Origin: DASPFV01 sp035620975
GTDB taxonomy: Bacteria; Acidobacteriota; Vicinamibacteria; Vicinamibacterales; 2-12-FULL-66-21
Direction of reading: 5' to 3'
Length of the DNA: 54,463 nt
NCBI GenBank assembly: GCA_035620975.1
Contig: DASPFV010000064.1
Coordinates: forward strand, 1 to 54,463
Below the pieces are notes generated by a model. That model was not told the origin of the DNA, did no database searches, and worked only from the letters and a program-made list of their open reading frames with translations. A program made the position numbers and the translations under genes. Below are positions 17,262-25,210 of the stretch, one piece after another; position 1 is the stretch's first letter; every line of letters starts with the position of its first letter.

Positions 17262-17696
17262 GTGGCTGGTCAAGGGAAACGGCTCGCGGCCGTCGCCGGG
17301 ATGCTGGCGTGCCTCACGGCCTGCGGAGGGGGCAGCTCTCCGACGGGGCCTTCGGGCGGCGGCGGCGGAGGCGGCGCAGCGGTTGGCTCGACCGGTGCGC
17401 CGGGGCCGAGCGGGGCGACGATCACGATCACGGCCGGGGGCGTGAGCCCCTCGCAGGTCTCGATCAGCGTGGGGCAGAGCGTCACCTTCGTCAACAACGA
17501 CTCGCGGTCGCACGAGATCGCGTCCAACCCGCATCCGACGCACGGCTCGTGTCCGTCCATCGAGGGCGGGCTGGGCATCGTCGGTGCAGGACAGACGAAG
17601 CTCACGCATGGTTTCTCGGGTGCAGGCTCCTGCGGGTTCCACGATCACCTCAATCCGGAGAGCGGTTCGCTGCAGGGCACGATCACGATCCGGTGA
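17262..17696 (+). CDS. Cupredoxin lipoprotein
   Basis: 144 aa from GTG 17262, preceded by a G-rich ribosome site. The N terminus is a lipoprotein signal with lipobox LTAC, followed by a Gly/Ser/Pro-rich tether of about 40 residues. The C-terminal plastocyanin-like domain has VTFVNNDSRSHEIASNPH with the first copper-type His and GSCGFHDHLNPE with Cys and His. One can expect an envelope-anchored type-1 copper protein. It lies 43 bp behind the DUF5777 gene and is probably co-transcribed with it from the sigma54 promoter. Both ends of the module thus encode a cupredoxin. Confidence 0.82.
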   Translation: MAGQGKRLAAVAGMLACLTACGGGSSPTGPSGGGGGGGAAVGSTGAPGPSGATITITAGGVSPSQVSISVGQSVTFVNNDSRSHEIASNPHPTHGSCPSIEGGLGIVGAGQTKLTHGFSGAGSCGFHDHLNPESGSLQGTITIR

Positions 17697-17849
17697 GTGG
17701 CGGGTCTGCAGGTTGAAATAAGAAGCCACGCGTGCCGCTCCGGTGTGGTGGCTTCCGCCTCTCGCGCCCCCGAACAGCCGGGCTCCCCGCTCCAGGTCGC
17801 GCTCACCGCCTTGGTCCGATGGCTGAGACCAGAAACGGGTTCATGGTAG

Positions 17850-17929
17850 CTGGTTCCGGTGGCTGGTTCCGGTGCCTGGTGCCTGGTTCCGGGTGCCTGG
17901 TTCGGGTTCCGGGTTCCGAGTTCGGTTGA
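17850..17929. repeat. Degenerate TGGTTCCGG-type low-complexity repeat
   Basis: About 80 bp of imperfect copies of CTGGTTCCGG with GGTGCC and GGTTCCGG variants. It fills most of the 262-bp gap between the cupredoxin lipoprotein and the end of the box operon. No gene or regulatory site is recognised here. Confidence 0.6.
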
Positions 17930-17958
17930 AACACCAGGCACCAGGAACGGACGCCGCC

Positions 17959-18810
17959 TCAGTATTCGTACACCCCGCGCCCGACCTTGCGGCCCAACCG
18001 GCCGGCCATAACGTACTGGCGCAGCAGCGGGCACGGGCGGTACTTCTCGCCGAGGCTGCGATGGAGGTACTCCAGGATGCTCAGCCGCGTGTCGAGACCC
18101 ACGAGATCCACCAGCTCGAAAGGGCCCATCGGATGATTGAGACCGAGCTTGAGCGCCCGGTCGATGTCCCGGGCCGAGGCTACGCCCTCCTGGAGCATGT
18201 AGAAGGCCTCGTTCCCGAGGCTCGCGTTGACGCGCGTGGTGATGAACCCCGGGGACTCCCTGACGAGCACCGTTTCCTTGCCCATCCGCGCGGCAACCGC
18301 CTGCACGGCGTCGAGAGTCGCGGGCGCACTCTCGAGCGCCTGCACGATCTCCACGAGCCTCATCCTGTGCACCGGGTTGAAGAAGTGCATGCCGGCGACC
18401 CGGGAGGGGTTCGCGAGCGTCGCCGCCATCTCGGTGATGCTCAACGCCGACGTGTTCGTGGTCACGATGGCCCCGGCAGGCGCGTGCCGCTCGATCTCGG
18501 CGAACAGCCCGATCTTGAGGTCGAGCCGTTCGGGCGCCGCTTCGATCACGAAGGCTGCGTCGCCGAGCGCGTCGGCAATCCGGCCGGCGGTCGTCAACCG
18601 CCTCAGCATCGCTCCGGCGTCCGGAACGCCGGGCTTGCCGAGCTCCACTCCGCGACGGATGATTGCCTCGATGGCGCCGTACGCCCGGCTCAGCGCGTCC
18701 TCGGAGACATCGTACAGGCAGGTGTCGTAACCGGCGGCGATGGCGGCATGCGCTATCCCGTGCCCCATCGTGCCGGCTCCGAGGACGGCGATCCGATGCA
18801 CGTCAGTCAT
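17959..18810 (-). CDS. 3-hydroxyacyl-CoA dehydrogenase
   Basis: 283 aa, the usual length of single-domain Hbd/PaaH enzymes. NAD-binding motif VLGAGTMGHGIA at the N terminus, the family signature GMHFFNPVHRMRLVEI with catalytic-region His, NTSALSI before it, and the C-terminal LGLNHPMGPFELVDLVGLD. It oxidises a 3-hydroxyacyl-CoA to the 3-oxoacyl-CoA with NAD. As the last gene of the box operon it could oxidise 3-hydroxyadipyl-CoA made from the ring-cleavage product, the PaaH-type role; that is inferred from position. Its ATG overlaps the kynureninase-like stop by four bases (ATGA), so the two are translationally coupled. Confidence 0.9.
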   Translation of the reverse strand: MTDVHRIAVLGAGTMGHGIAHAAIAAGYDTCLYDVSEDALSRAYGAIEAIIRRGVELGKPGVPDAGAMLRRLTTAGRIADALGDAAFVIEAAPERLDLKIGLFAEIERHAPAGAIVTTNTSALSITEMAATLANPSRVAGMHFFNPVHRMRLVEIVQALESAPATLDAVQAVAARMGKETVLVRESPGFITTRVNASLGNEAFYMLQEGVASARDIDRALKLGLNHPMGPFELVDLVGLDTRLSILEYLHRSLGEKYRPCPLLRQYVMAGRLGRKVGRGVYEY

Positions 18811-19988
18811 GACGATCGGGCTCGCGCCTCGAGCTTCCCGGGCTCGGCAACCACCTCGTCGAGGACGTCCATGGCCCGGTCGACCTCCTGCTCACTCGTG
18901 TAGAAGTGGGGCGCGATCCGGATGCCGGCGCCGGGGCGGTAATCCACGATCACCTCGCGCCGGATGAGCTCGCCTGCGACCATCTCGCCGTCCGGGACGT
19001 CGACGACCACGGCGCCTCCGCGGCGCGCGTCGTCGGTGGGCGTGTTGACGCGGTAGCCCGCGCGTATCGCCCGATCGATCAGCCGGCGCGTCAGCCGGAG
19101 CGATTTCTCCCGGATGGCCGGCACGCCGATCCGGGCGACGATCTCGTAGCCCGCGCGAGCGGCGTACAGCGCCGGTACGTTCGGCGTCCCGCTCTGCACC
19201 CGCTCGATCCCGCTGGCGTATTCGAGCGGGCCGCGTGCGAACTCGAACGGCCGGGCGTGCGCGGCCCACCCCGCCAGGGCGGGCTCGAGCGTCGGCAGCA
19301 GATCGGGCCGGACGTAGAGGTAAGCGGTGCCCGGGCCGCCGCACAGCCACTTGACCGATCCCCCGGTGGCGAAATCGGCTTCCAGCGCGCCGACAGCCAG
19401 CGGGACGGTGCCGGCGGCCTGATAGACGTCGAGGACAACGCGCGCACCCACCCGGTGTGCCTTCTGGATGACCGCGCGCGCATCCTGGATGCAGGAGCTT
19501 CGGAAGAGCACCAGCGAGAGCGGCACGAGCACGGTCCGCTCATCGATGGCCTCCAGGAGGCGCTCCAGATCCACGCTCACCCCATCGTCCGACGGCACGT
19601 AAACGATCTCCGCTCCGTACCGGCGGAACCCCTCGAAGAGGTACATGTTCGACGGGAACTCGAGATCCGTGAGCACGATCCTGCGCCGCGCGCCGTCGTA
19701 CGAACAGCTCGAGGCGATGACGCCCATCGCGGACGTGACGTTCGGGTGCATCGAGATCGTGCCCGGACGGACTCCGAGGATCGGCGCAAGCAGGTCCCCC
19801 ACCGTGCGCCCCATGTCCCACCACCCCTCGGCCCAGGCCCGCACACCGCGCCTGGCCCAGACGTCCGCGTACTCCTGCAGGCCGGCTGCCGCCTGCCTCG
19901 GCATGGCGCCGAGCGAGTGGCTCACCAGGTACGTGCACGTGTCGAGGATGGGAAACTCGGGGCGCCACGCCAGCAGAGGGTCCTGCAT
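18807..19988 (-). CDS. Kynureninase-like PLP-dependent enzyme (aminotransferase class V fold)
   Basis: 393 aa. The PLP-binding segment is FATGGSVKWLCGGPGTAYLY with Lys213, preceded by the cofactor Asp187 (VVLDVYQAAG). This GG-x-K-W-x-GGPG arrangement and full length fit kynureninases, which cleave kynurenine to anthranilate plus alanine; a cysteine desulfurase-like relative cannot be excluded because the substrate-binding residues were not aligned. It sits 7 bp behind the aldehyde dehydrogenase gene and overlaps the next gene by 4 bases, inside the box operon. No tryptophan dioxygenase or formamidase gene is in the window, so the link between kynurenine and benzoyl-CoA chemistry is a hypothesis. 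Confidence 0.8.
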   Translation of the reverse strand: MQDPLLAWRPEFPILDTCTYLVSHSLGAMPRQAAAGLQEYADVWARRGVRAWAEGWWDMGRTVGDLLAPILGVRPGTISMHPNVTSAMGVIASSCSYDGARRRIVLTDLEFPSNMYLFEGFRRYGAEIVYVPSDDGVSVDLERLLEAIDERTVLVPLSLVLFRSSCIQDARAVIQKAHRVGARVVLDVYQAAGTVPLAVGALEADFATGGSVKWLCGGPGTAYLYVRPDLLPTLEPALAGWAAHARPFEFARGPLEYASGIERVQSGTPNVPALYAARAGYEIVARIGVPAIREKSLRLTRRLIDRAIRAGYRVNTPTDDARRGGAVVVDVPDGEMVAGELIRREVIVDYRPGAGIRIAPHFYTSEQEVDRAMDVLDEVVAEPGKLEARARSS

Positions 19989-19995
19989 CGGCGGC

Positions 19996-21456
19996 TCACA
20001 TGTTCAGGTCGATCCACACGCTCTTGACCTGCGTGTAGTGCTCGAGCGCGTGCGCGCTCATCTCGCGCCCGAAACCGCTCTGCTTGTAGCCGCCAAAGGG
20101 GACTGCCGTGTCGTAGACGTTGTAGGTGTTCACCCAGATGGTGCCCGCCTGCAGCCTGCTCGCGACATAGTGCGCCTTCTTGATGTCACGCGTCCAGACG
20201 CCTGCAGCCAGCCCGTACATCGAGTCGTTGGCGCGCGCGATGGCTTCGTCGAGGTCCGCGAAGTCGATGGTGGCGAGCACTGGCCCGAAGATCTCTTCCC
20301 GGGCAATCGTCATCTCGGGGTTCACGTCGGCGAAGACCGTCGGCTGCACGAAAAAGCCCCTGCCGGTGCCGATGTCGGCGCGCGCGCCGCCGGCCACCAG
20401 CGTCGCTCCCTCCCGTCGGCCCTTCTCGATGTAGCCGAGCACCGTCTCGAGCTGCTTCCGGGAGGCGATGGCGCCGAAGCGCGTCTTCGGATCCATCGGG
20501 TCGCCGGGAACCATCTTCTTCGCGCGCGCGGCGAGCTTCCCGACGAACTCGTCCCGGATCGAGCGGTCCACCAGCAGGCGGGAGCCGGCTGCGCATACCT
20601 CTCCCTTGCCGTAGAAGATCCCGACGGTCGCGCCGCGGACGGCCGCCTCGAGATCCGCATCGGGCAGCACGATGTTCGGGGATTTGCCGCCCAGTTCCAG
20701 CGTGATCTTCTTCAACGTGCCAGCCGCGCTCCGCATGATCGCCTTGCCGGTGGATGTATCCCCTGTGAACGCGATCTTGTCGATCCCGGGGTGCTCGACG
20801 ATGGCCTGACCGACTGTCGAGCCCGGGCCCGTGACGACGTTGAGCACCCCCGGCGGCAGACCGACCTCCACGGCGATCTCGCCGAGCGCAAGAGCGGTCA
20901 GCGGTGTCTGGCTGGCCGGCTTCAGGATGACCGTGTTGCCGCAGGCGAGCGCGGGCGCGACCTTCCAGGCCGCCAGCAGGAGCGGGAAGTTCCACGGCAC
21001 GATGGCAGCGACGACGCCGACCGGCTCGCGGAGCGTGTAGGTGAGGTAATTGCCCTTCACGGGGATGGTCTCGCCCAGGACCTTGTCGGCCCACCCCGCG
21101 TAGTACTCGAAGCACTCGGCCGCCGCAGGCACCTCGATGTGGCGCGACTCGGAGATCGGCTTGCCATTGTGCAGCGTCTCGAGTCGGGCGATCTCGTCCA
21201 CGCGCTCCAGCAGCCGATCGGCGAGGCGCCGGACGAACCGCCCGCGCTCGCGCGCCGGCATGGTGCCCCACGGCCCCGTCAATGCCGCGCGCGCCGCCCG
21301 CACGGCGGCGTCCACGTCGGCGGAGTCGGCCGACGCCACCGCCGCGACGGCCTCCTCCGTCGCCGGGTTGATGACGTCCATCGTCCTGCCCGATGACGAG
21401 GGACGCCATTCGTTGTCGATGAGCAGCTGCCGCGTGGAGGCGGTCGTCACGGACAT
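19996..21456 (-). CDS. NAD(P)-dependent aldehyde dehydrogenase
   Basis: 486 aa from ATG 21456, chosen because GGGAGG lies 6 nt upstream; a start at 21480 is possible. ALDH superfamily hallmarks: PWNFPLLLAAWKVAPAL with Asn156, TLELGGKSPNIV with general base Glu254, and the nucleophile in GKGEVCAAGSRLLV at Cys288. The sequence resembles ALDH1/betaine-aldehyde or 2-aminomuconic-semialdehyde dehydrogenases more than the classical BoxD. In context it may oxidise the 3,4-dehydroadipyl-CoA semialdehyde released by BoxC, or an aminomuconate-type semialdehyde if the kynureninase neighbour is relevant. Only assay or phylogeny would decide. Confidence 0.9.
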   Translation of the reverse strand: MSVTTASTRQLLIDNEWRPSSSGRTMDVINPATEEAVAAVASADSADVDAAVRAARAALTGPWGTMPARERGRFVRRLADRLLERVDEIARLETLHNGKPISESRHIEVPAAAECFEYYAGWADKVLGETIPVKGNYLTYTLREPVGVVAAIVPWNFPLLLAAWKVAPALACGNTVILKPASQTPLTALALGEIAVEVGLPPGVLNVVTGPGSTVGQAIVEHPGIDKIAFTGDTSTGKAIMRSAAGTLKKITLELGGKSPNIVLPDADLEAAVRGATVGIFYGKGEVCAAGSRLLVDRSIRDEFVGKLAARAKKMVPGDPMDPKTRFGAIASRKQLETVLGYIEKGRREGATLVAGGARADIGTGRGFFVQPTVFADVNPEMTIAREEIFGPVLATIDFADLDEAIARANDSMYGLAAGVWTRDIKKAHYVASRLQAGTIWVNTYNVYDTAVPFGGYKQSGFGREMSAHALEHYTQVKSVWIDLNM

Positions 21457-21531
21457 GTCAATCCTCCCGGCTTCCAGCATGCGGGGTTTTGGAGCCGCGA
21501 ACGCGAGCCCCGACCCGGGAGCCTGCCGAGT

Positions 21532-22950
21532 TTACATTTCGGTGCGCACGTATTCGAAGTCGACCGGCTGGCGGTTGATCCCGCGCGCCGGCGGCGCGAT
21601 GTAGTTGGCGAACTTCCCCGGCTCGTACACGGGCGCAGCCATGATGCTCAGCAGGTACTCGCGATCCGCGGGCGAGGGCAGCCACTCGTGCCTGCGACGC
21701 TCCCAGGTTTCGTCGGAAACCGGCGTGCCATCGGGCGCGAAGTGCAGCGACGCGAACATTCCGATCCCGCGGTTGAACTTGCGGTCCGGCAGTCGCAGCC
21801 GCTCGGAGAGGCCGTGTCGCTCGAGGATCCGGTTCCAGCGCTGGACGCCGGCCTGGCAGTCCCCGACGTACCAGTCGCGGAGCACCTCGTTCATGGCCGT
21901 CCGCATGGGGATGGCCTTCCGCTCCAGCCGGCCGTCGGCGGCAACCTCCAGCTCGTAGGCGCGATCCTGCACGAGGTGGTCGTCCCATTTCTCTTCCTGC
22001 GCCCGACCCTTCAGGCCGTTGGCGAAGTAGGAGGCGGCATTCGTGGAGATCTCGTTGCCGTGGAGGTCGAGGCTGAGGCTGAACCACAGGTTGATGAACT
22101 TCTGCACGGTCGGCAGATCGATGCCGCCGATGCGGCGCACGTCCTCCGAGAACCCGGCCTGCCGCATCAGCTCGCACGTCCGCTCGATGATCCTGGCTAT
22201 GCCGGTCTCGCCGACGAACATGTGGTGCGCCTCCTCCGTGAGCATGAAGCGCGTCGTGCGCGAAAGCGGATCCAGCGAGCTCTCCGAGAGCGACAGGAGC
22301 TGCGACTTGCCGTCGCGGTCGGTGAACATCGTGAACATGAAGAAGTCGAGCCACGTGTCGATCGGCTCGTTGAAGGCGTCGAGAATCCGCGGCTTGTCCC
22401 GGTTCCCGCTCTGCCGGGCGAGCAGTTCCTCCGCCTCGTCGCGGCCATCGCGGCCGAAGTAGGAGTGCAGCAGGTACACCATCGCCCAGAGGTGCCGCCC
22501 TTCCTCCACGTTCACCTGGAACAGGTTGCGCAGGTCGTACAGGCTCGGACATCGCTGCCCGAGCCAGCGCTGCTGCTCCACGCTCGCCGGCTCCGTATCC
22601 CCCTGGGTCACGATCAGCCGCCGGAGCTGGTTGCGGAACTCACCAGGCACCTCCTGCCACACGGGCTGGCCGTAGAGATCGCCGAACCCGATGCGCCGAT
22701 CGTGCATCGGATCGGCCAGAAAGATGCCCCAGCGGTACTCCGGCAGCCTGACGTACTCGAAATGGGCCCATCCGGAGGGGTCGACGCTGACGGCCGTCCG
22801 GACGTAGACCTGGTGGTAGTCCTGGAAGCCCTGCGGCCCCATGTCGCGCCACCACTGGATGTACTGCGGCTGCCAGTGCTCGAGCGCCCGCTGCAGCCGC
22901 TTGTTGCTCGACAGACCGACGTTGTTGGGAATCTTTTCGGCTGAGATCAT
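21532..22950 (-). CDS. boxB: Benzoyl-CoA 2,3-epoxidase (oxygenase) subunit BoxB
   Basis: 472 aa from ATG 22950, close to the 473 aa of characterised BoxB. The di-iron ligand set is in place: Glu120 (QGDTEPAS), Glu150 and His153 (NVEEGRHLW), Asp211, Glu240 and His243 (TEEAHHMF). The N terminus IPNNVGLSSNK and WGIFLADP also match the family. BoxB epoxidises the ring of benzoyl-CoA with O2 and electrons normally supplied by BoxA. The frame extends to a GTG at 23037 overlapping the boxC stop, but family alignment starts at 22950. No boxA is nearby, so the reductase must be elsewhere or different. Confidence 0.96.
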   Translation of the reverse strand: MISAEKIPNNVGLSSNKRLQRALEHWQPQYIQWWRDMGPQGFQDYHQVYVRTAVSVDPSGWAHFEYVRLPEYRWGIFLADPMHDRRIGFGDLYGQPVWQEVPGEFRNQLRRLIVTQGDTEPASVEQQRWLGQRCPSLYDLRNLFQVNVEEGRHLWAMVYLLHSYFGRDGRDEAEELLARQSGNRDKPRILDAFNEPIDTWLDFFMFTMFTDRDGKSQLLSLSESSLDPLSRTTRFMLTEEAHHMFVGETGIARIIERTCELMRQAGFSEDVRRIGGIDLPTVQKFINLWFSLSLDLHGNEISTNAASYFANGLKGRAQEEKWDDHLVQDRAYELEVAADGRLERKAIPMRTAMNEVLRDWYVGDCQAGVQRWNRILERHGLSERLRLPDRKFNRGIGMFASLHFAPDGTPVSDETWERRRHEWLPSPADREYLLSIMAAPVYEPGKFANYIAPPARGINRQPVDFEYVRTEM

Positions 22951-23033
22951 GGTGCGATCCGGAGTGGACGATTCGTGAGTCGTGAAAGCGGGGCTGGCGC
23001 TCGCGTGCGCGTCGGGACACGCGGGCACGAGCC

Positions 23034-24692
23034 TCACGTCCGGTGGTAGTCGAACTCGGGCCGCGCCTGCGACCCGTACGCCGTCAGCGCACCTCTCTCG
23101 CCGACCGCGTTCGGCCGCTGGAAGATCCAGTTCTGCCAGGCCGTCAGCCGGCCGAAGATCTTCGTCTCCAGCGTCTCGGGCCCGGCGAATCGCAGGTTGG
23201 CCTCCATGCCGGTCAGCGCGTCCGGCGACAACGCCGCCCGGCCCTCGATCGCGAGCCGGACCTCGTCGTCCCAGTCGAGCTCGTCGGGCGCGAAGGAGAC
23301 GAGACCCGCGTCGAGCGCCGCCGACGGATCGAACGGCGTGCTCTCGGACAGGACCTCCGCGGCGCGCCCGGGGTCTCCGAGGAACCGCGTCTCCAGGCGC
23401 GAGAGGCCATTGCCCATCGGCAGCAACCCCGCGTTCATCCCCGAGAGCGCGATGCTGCAGGGCCGTTCCGGATCGTCCAGCATGTAGGAGCGATCGGCGG
23501 CGAGCGCCAGCTCGAAGAGCGTCCCGGCAAAGCAGCTGCCGGGCTCGATGAGCGCGAAGAAGCTGCGCGAGGTCAGGTCCAGCCGCTTCAGCGTTCGCTT
23601 GACGAAGTGCACGATCTCGCGAACGAGCCAGTCCTCCTTCACCCGGACGAGCGTCTCGTCGACGCCGAGGACCGCCGCCGGGTCACCCGTGGTCCGGAGG
23701 ACGATCGTGCCAATCGCGGGCTCGTTCGCCCGCAGCCGCAGCAGCACGTCGTCGAGCTCGCGGAATACCCTGAGGGGCCAGTACTGATCCCCCCTCTGAC
23801 GGATCTGCTCGACCGTCGAGGGCTGCGGACCTTCGGGGCCGGCGATCGTGAGCGATGCCACGCGTTTGTCACGATCGATTTCCAGGACGACGCTGGAATA
23901 CCGGATCGCGTCCGCTTCAACCGCCGGCCCGAGCGCCGTCAGCGCGATGCCGGGTCCGGCTGCCGGACGATCCGATCGCGCCGCCAGCTCCAGCGCCCGT
24001 TTCCGGACGCGATCCTTGAACTGGCTGGTCGGGTACACCGCATCGACGAGCCGCCACTCGACAGCGCGGCGCCCTTTCACCCCTTCGGCGATCGTGCCGA
24101 AGACGTCGGCCAGGTCCCGGCGGACCTTGCGCTTGTCCACCAGCCGCGTCAACCCGCCTGTGCCCGGCAGCACGCCGAGCAGGGGGGTCTCGGGCAGGCT
24201 CACGGCGGAGTTCCCGTCGTCGACGAGAAAAATCTCGTCGCACGCGAGCGCGAGCTCGTACCCCCCGCCCGCGCAGATGCCGTTCAGCGCCGCGAGGAAC
24301 CGGATCCCGGAATGCGCGCTCGCGTCCTCGATGGCCAGGCGCGTCTCGTTGGTGTACTTGCAGAAGTTCACCTTCCACGCATGGGACGCTCCGCGGAGCA
24401 TGAAGATGTTCGCGCCCGCGCAGAACACGCGCTCCTTCAGGCTCGTGATCACCACGACGTGGACCTCGGGATGCTCGAAGCGCAGGCGCTGGACCGCGTC
24501 AGCGAGCTCGATATCGACGCCGAGATCGTAGGAGTTGAGCTTGAGCCGGTAATCGGAGGAGAGGCCGCCGTCCTCCTGCACGTCCATCGACAGCGTCGCC
24601 AGGGGGCCGTCGATCGCGAGCTTCCAGTGCCGGTACTGATCGGGCGAGGTCTCGAACGCGACGGCGGGCGCGGATCTGGAGACGGCGTCCAT
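23034..24692 (-). CDS. boxC: 2,3-epoxybenzoyl-CoA dihydrolase BoxC
   Basis: 552 aa, matching the usual 550-560 aa of BoxC. It is a long crotonase-superfamily protein: an N-terminal half with the oxyanion-hole segment CAGANIFMLRG and the GICAGGGYELALACDEIFL motif, then a second crotonase-like half (CFAGTLFELALAADRSYML). BoxC opens the ring of epoxybenzoyl-CoA hydrolytically, yielding formate and 3,4-dehydroadipyl-CoA semialdehyde. It is first in the minus-strand operon, 83 bp before boxB. A candidate promoter and BoxR operator lie 40-80 bp upstream. Its start at ATG 24692 is supported by family length. Confidence 0.95.
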   Translation of the reverse strand: MDAVSRSAPAVAFETSPDQYRHWKLAIDGPLATLSMDVQEDGGLSSDYRLKLNSYDLGVDIELADAVQRLRFEHPEVHVVVITSLKERVFCAGANIFMLRGASHAWKVNFCKYTNETRLAIEDASAHSGIRFLAALNGICAGGGYELALACDEIFLVDDGNSAVSLPETPLLGVLPGTGGLTRLVDKRKVRRDLADVFGTIAEGVKGRRAVEWRLVDAVYPTSQFKDRVRKRALELAARSDRPAAGPGIALTALGPAVEADAIRYSSVVLEIDRDKRVASLTIAGPEGPQPSTVEQIRQRGDQYWPLRVFRELDDVLLRLRANEPAIGTIVLRTTGDPAAVLGVDETLVRVKEDWLVREIVHFVKRTLKRLDLTSRSFFALIEPGSCFAGTLFELALAADRSYMLDDPERPCSIALSGMNAGLLPMGNGLSRLETRFLGDPGRAAEVLSESTPFDPSAALDAGLVSFAPDELDWDDEVRLAIEGRAALSPDALTGMEANLRFAGPETLETKIFGRLTAWQNWIFQRPNAVGERGALTAYGSQARPEFDYHRT

Positions 24693-24732
24693 GCGGGCAA
24701 GCGTACCCGCCGGATCCGAAGAGTGTCAAGGA

Positions 24733-24774
24733 AGTATAGTGCGGCGCTACAGTCCCGCTAAGGCACTATAGTGC
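24733..24774 (-). promoter_or_regulatory. box operon promoter with candidate BoxR operator
   Basis: Reading toward boxC: the 12-bp perfect palindrome GCACTATAGTGC (24763-24774), then TTAGCG (24756-24761, weak -35), 17 bp, TATACT (24733-24738, -10). The sequence GCACTATACT at the -10 repeats the palindrome half. A regulator binding both sites would block polymerase. The same half-site recurs at 25198-25206 before boxR. Confidence 0.55.
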
Positions 24775-24845
24775 TTGTCGGCCGCGCGGCCGACGCACGC
24801 CGGAAGCCTGAGGACGAGAGGGTCGTCACGGGCTTCCGACGTCAA

Positions 24846-25061
24846 TCAGTAGTCGTCGTCCCCCCAGAAACTGTCGTTCGACCTGTTGCCGCCAGCAGCG
24901 GATCGGGAGGGACTCTGGGCGGTGTCCGAGTTCAGGCGCTGCCGAATCTGTGCGTGAAGCCAGCCGATCGCGTCCGGTTCCGCGGTGCGGAGGGCGCGCC
25001 AGTCGGATTCGGGCAGCACAATCGTCAGCGTTCGCGTTGCCGTGGAGTCCGGGGTCATCAT
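24846..25061 (-). CDS. Small ribbon-helix-helix-like protein with acidic tail, unknown function
   Basis: 71 aa from ATG 25061 (a second ATG follows immediately). TRTLTIVLPESDWRALR has the strand-then-helix look of an RHH protein and EPDAIGWLHAQIRQRL the second helix; the C terminus is Ser/Asn-rich and ends in FWGDDDY. The family is not recognised. TATCAT lies 6 nt before ATG 25061, the leaderless arrangement seen at other genes here, which supports it being real. It lies between boxC and boxR, in the same direction as boxC. A role in box regulation is only positional. Confidence 0.6.
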   Translation of the reverse strand: MMTPDSTATRTLTIVLPESDWRALRTAEPDAIGWLHAQIRQRLNSDTAQSPSRSAAGGNRSNDSFWGDDDY

Positions 25062-25067
25062 TTCTGC

Positions 25068-25073
25068 ATGATA
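25068..25073 (-). promoter_or_regulatory. -10 element TATCAT, leaderless promoter
   Basis: TATCAT on the minus strand ends 6 nt before ATG 25061. No clear -35. Confidence 0.45.
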
Positions 25074-25106
25074 CGAGGTCGGCCCGGCAGGGCTGCGCAT
25101 AACTTT

Positions 25107-25136
25107 CGCATGGCAGCCATGCGTGGTCTGCATGCA
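25107..25136. promoter_or_regulatory. Palindromes between divergent boxR and the small gene
   Basis: CGCATGGC (25107-25114) and GCCATGCG (25116-25123) form a 17-bp palindrome with a 1-nt centre, followed by TGCATGCA (25129-25136). TGCA repeats are described in operators of the BoxR relative BzdR, so these are plausible sites. Confidence 0.4.
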
Positions 25137-25150
25137 CGTCGAGCCAAGAG

Positions 25151-25192
25151 CCCTGAGCCTCGAGCCTTGAGCCCTGAGCCTCGAGCCTTGAG
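25151..25192. repeat. 21-bp direct repeat, two perfect copies
   Basis: Two identical 21-nt units (25151-25171 and 25172-25192) built from alternating CCCTGAGCC, TCGAGCC and TTGAGCC. Partial units flank them. It separates the palindromes from the boxR promoter. No function is assigned. Confidence 0.75.
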
Positions 25193-25197
25193 CCGAC

Positions 25198-25206
25198 GTA
25201 TAGTGC
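25198..25206 (+). promoter_or_regulatory. boxR leaderless promoter overlapping a BoxR half-site
   Basis: GTATAGTGC contains TATAGT (25199-25204), which ends 6 nt before GTG 25211. The 9-mer also matches half of the palindrome in the box operon promoter, so autoregulation is plausible. Confidence 0.5.
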
Positions 25207-25210
25207 GCCC

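Noticed and set aside
22951..23037. Upstream start of boxB overlapping the boxC stop
   Set aside because: Characterised BoxB proteins begin at the residues encoded from 22950; the ligand numbering also agrees only with that start.
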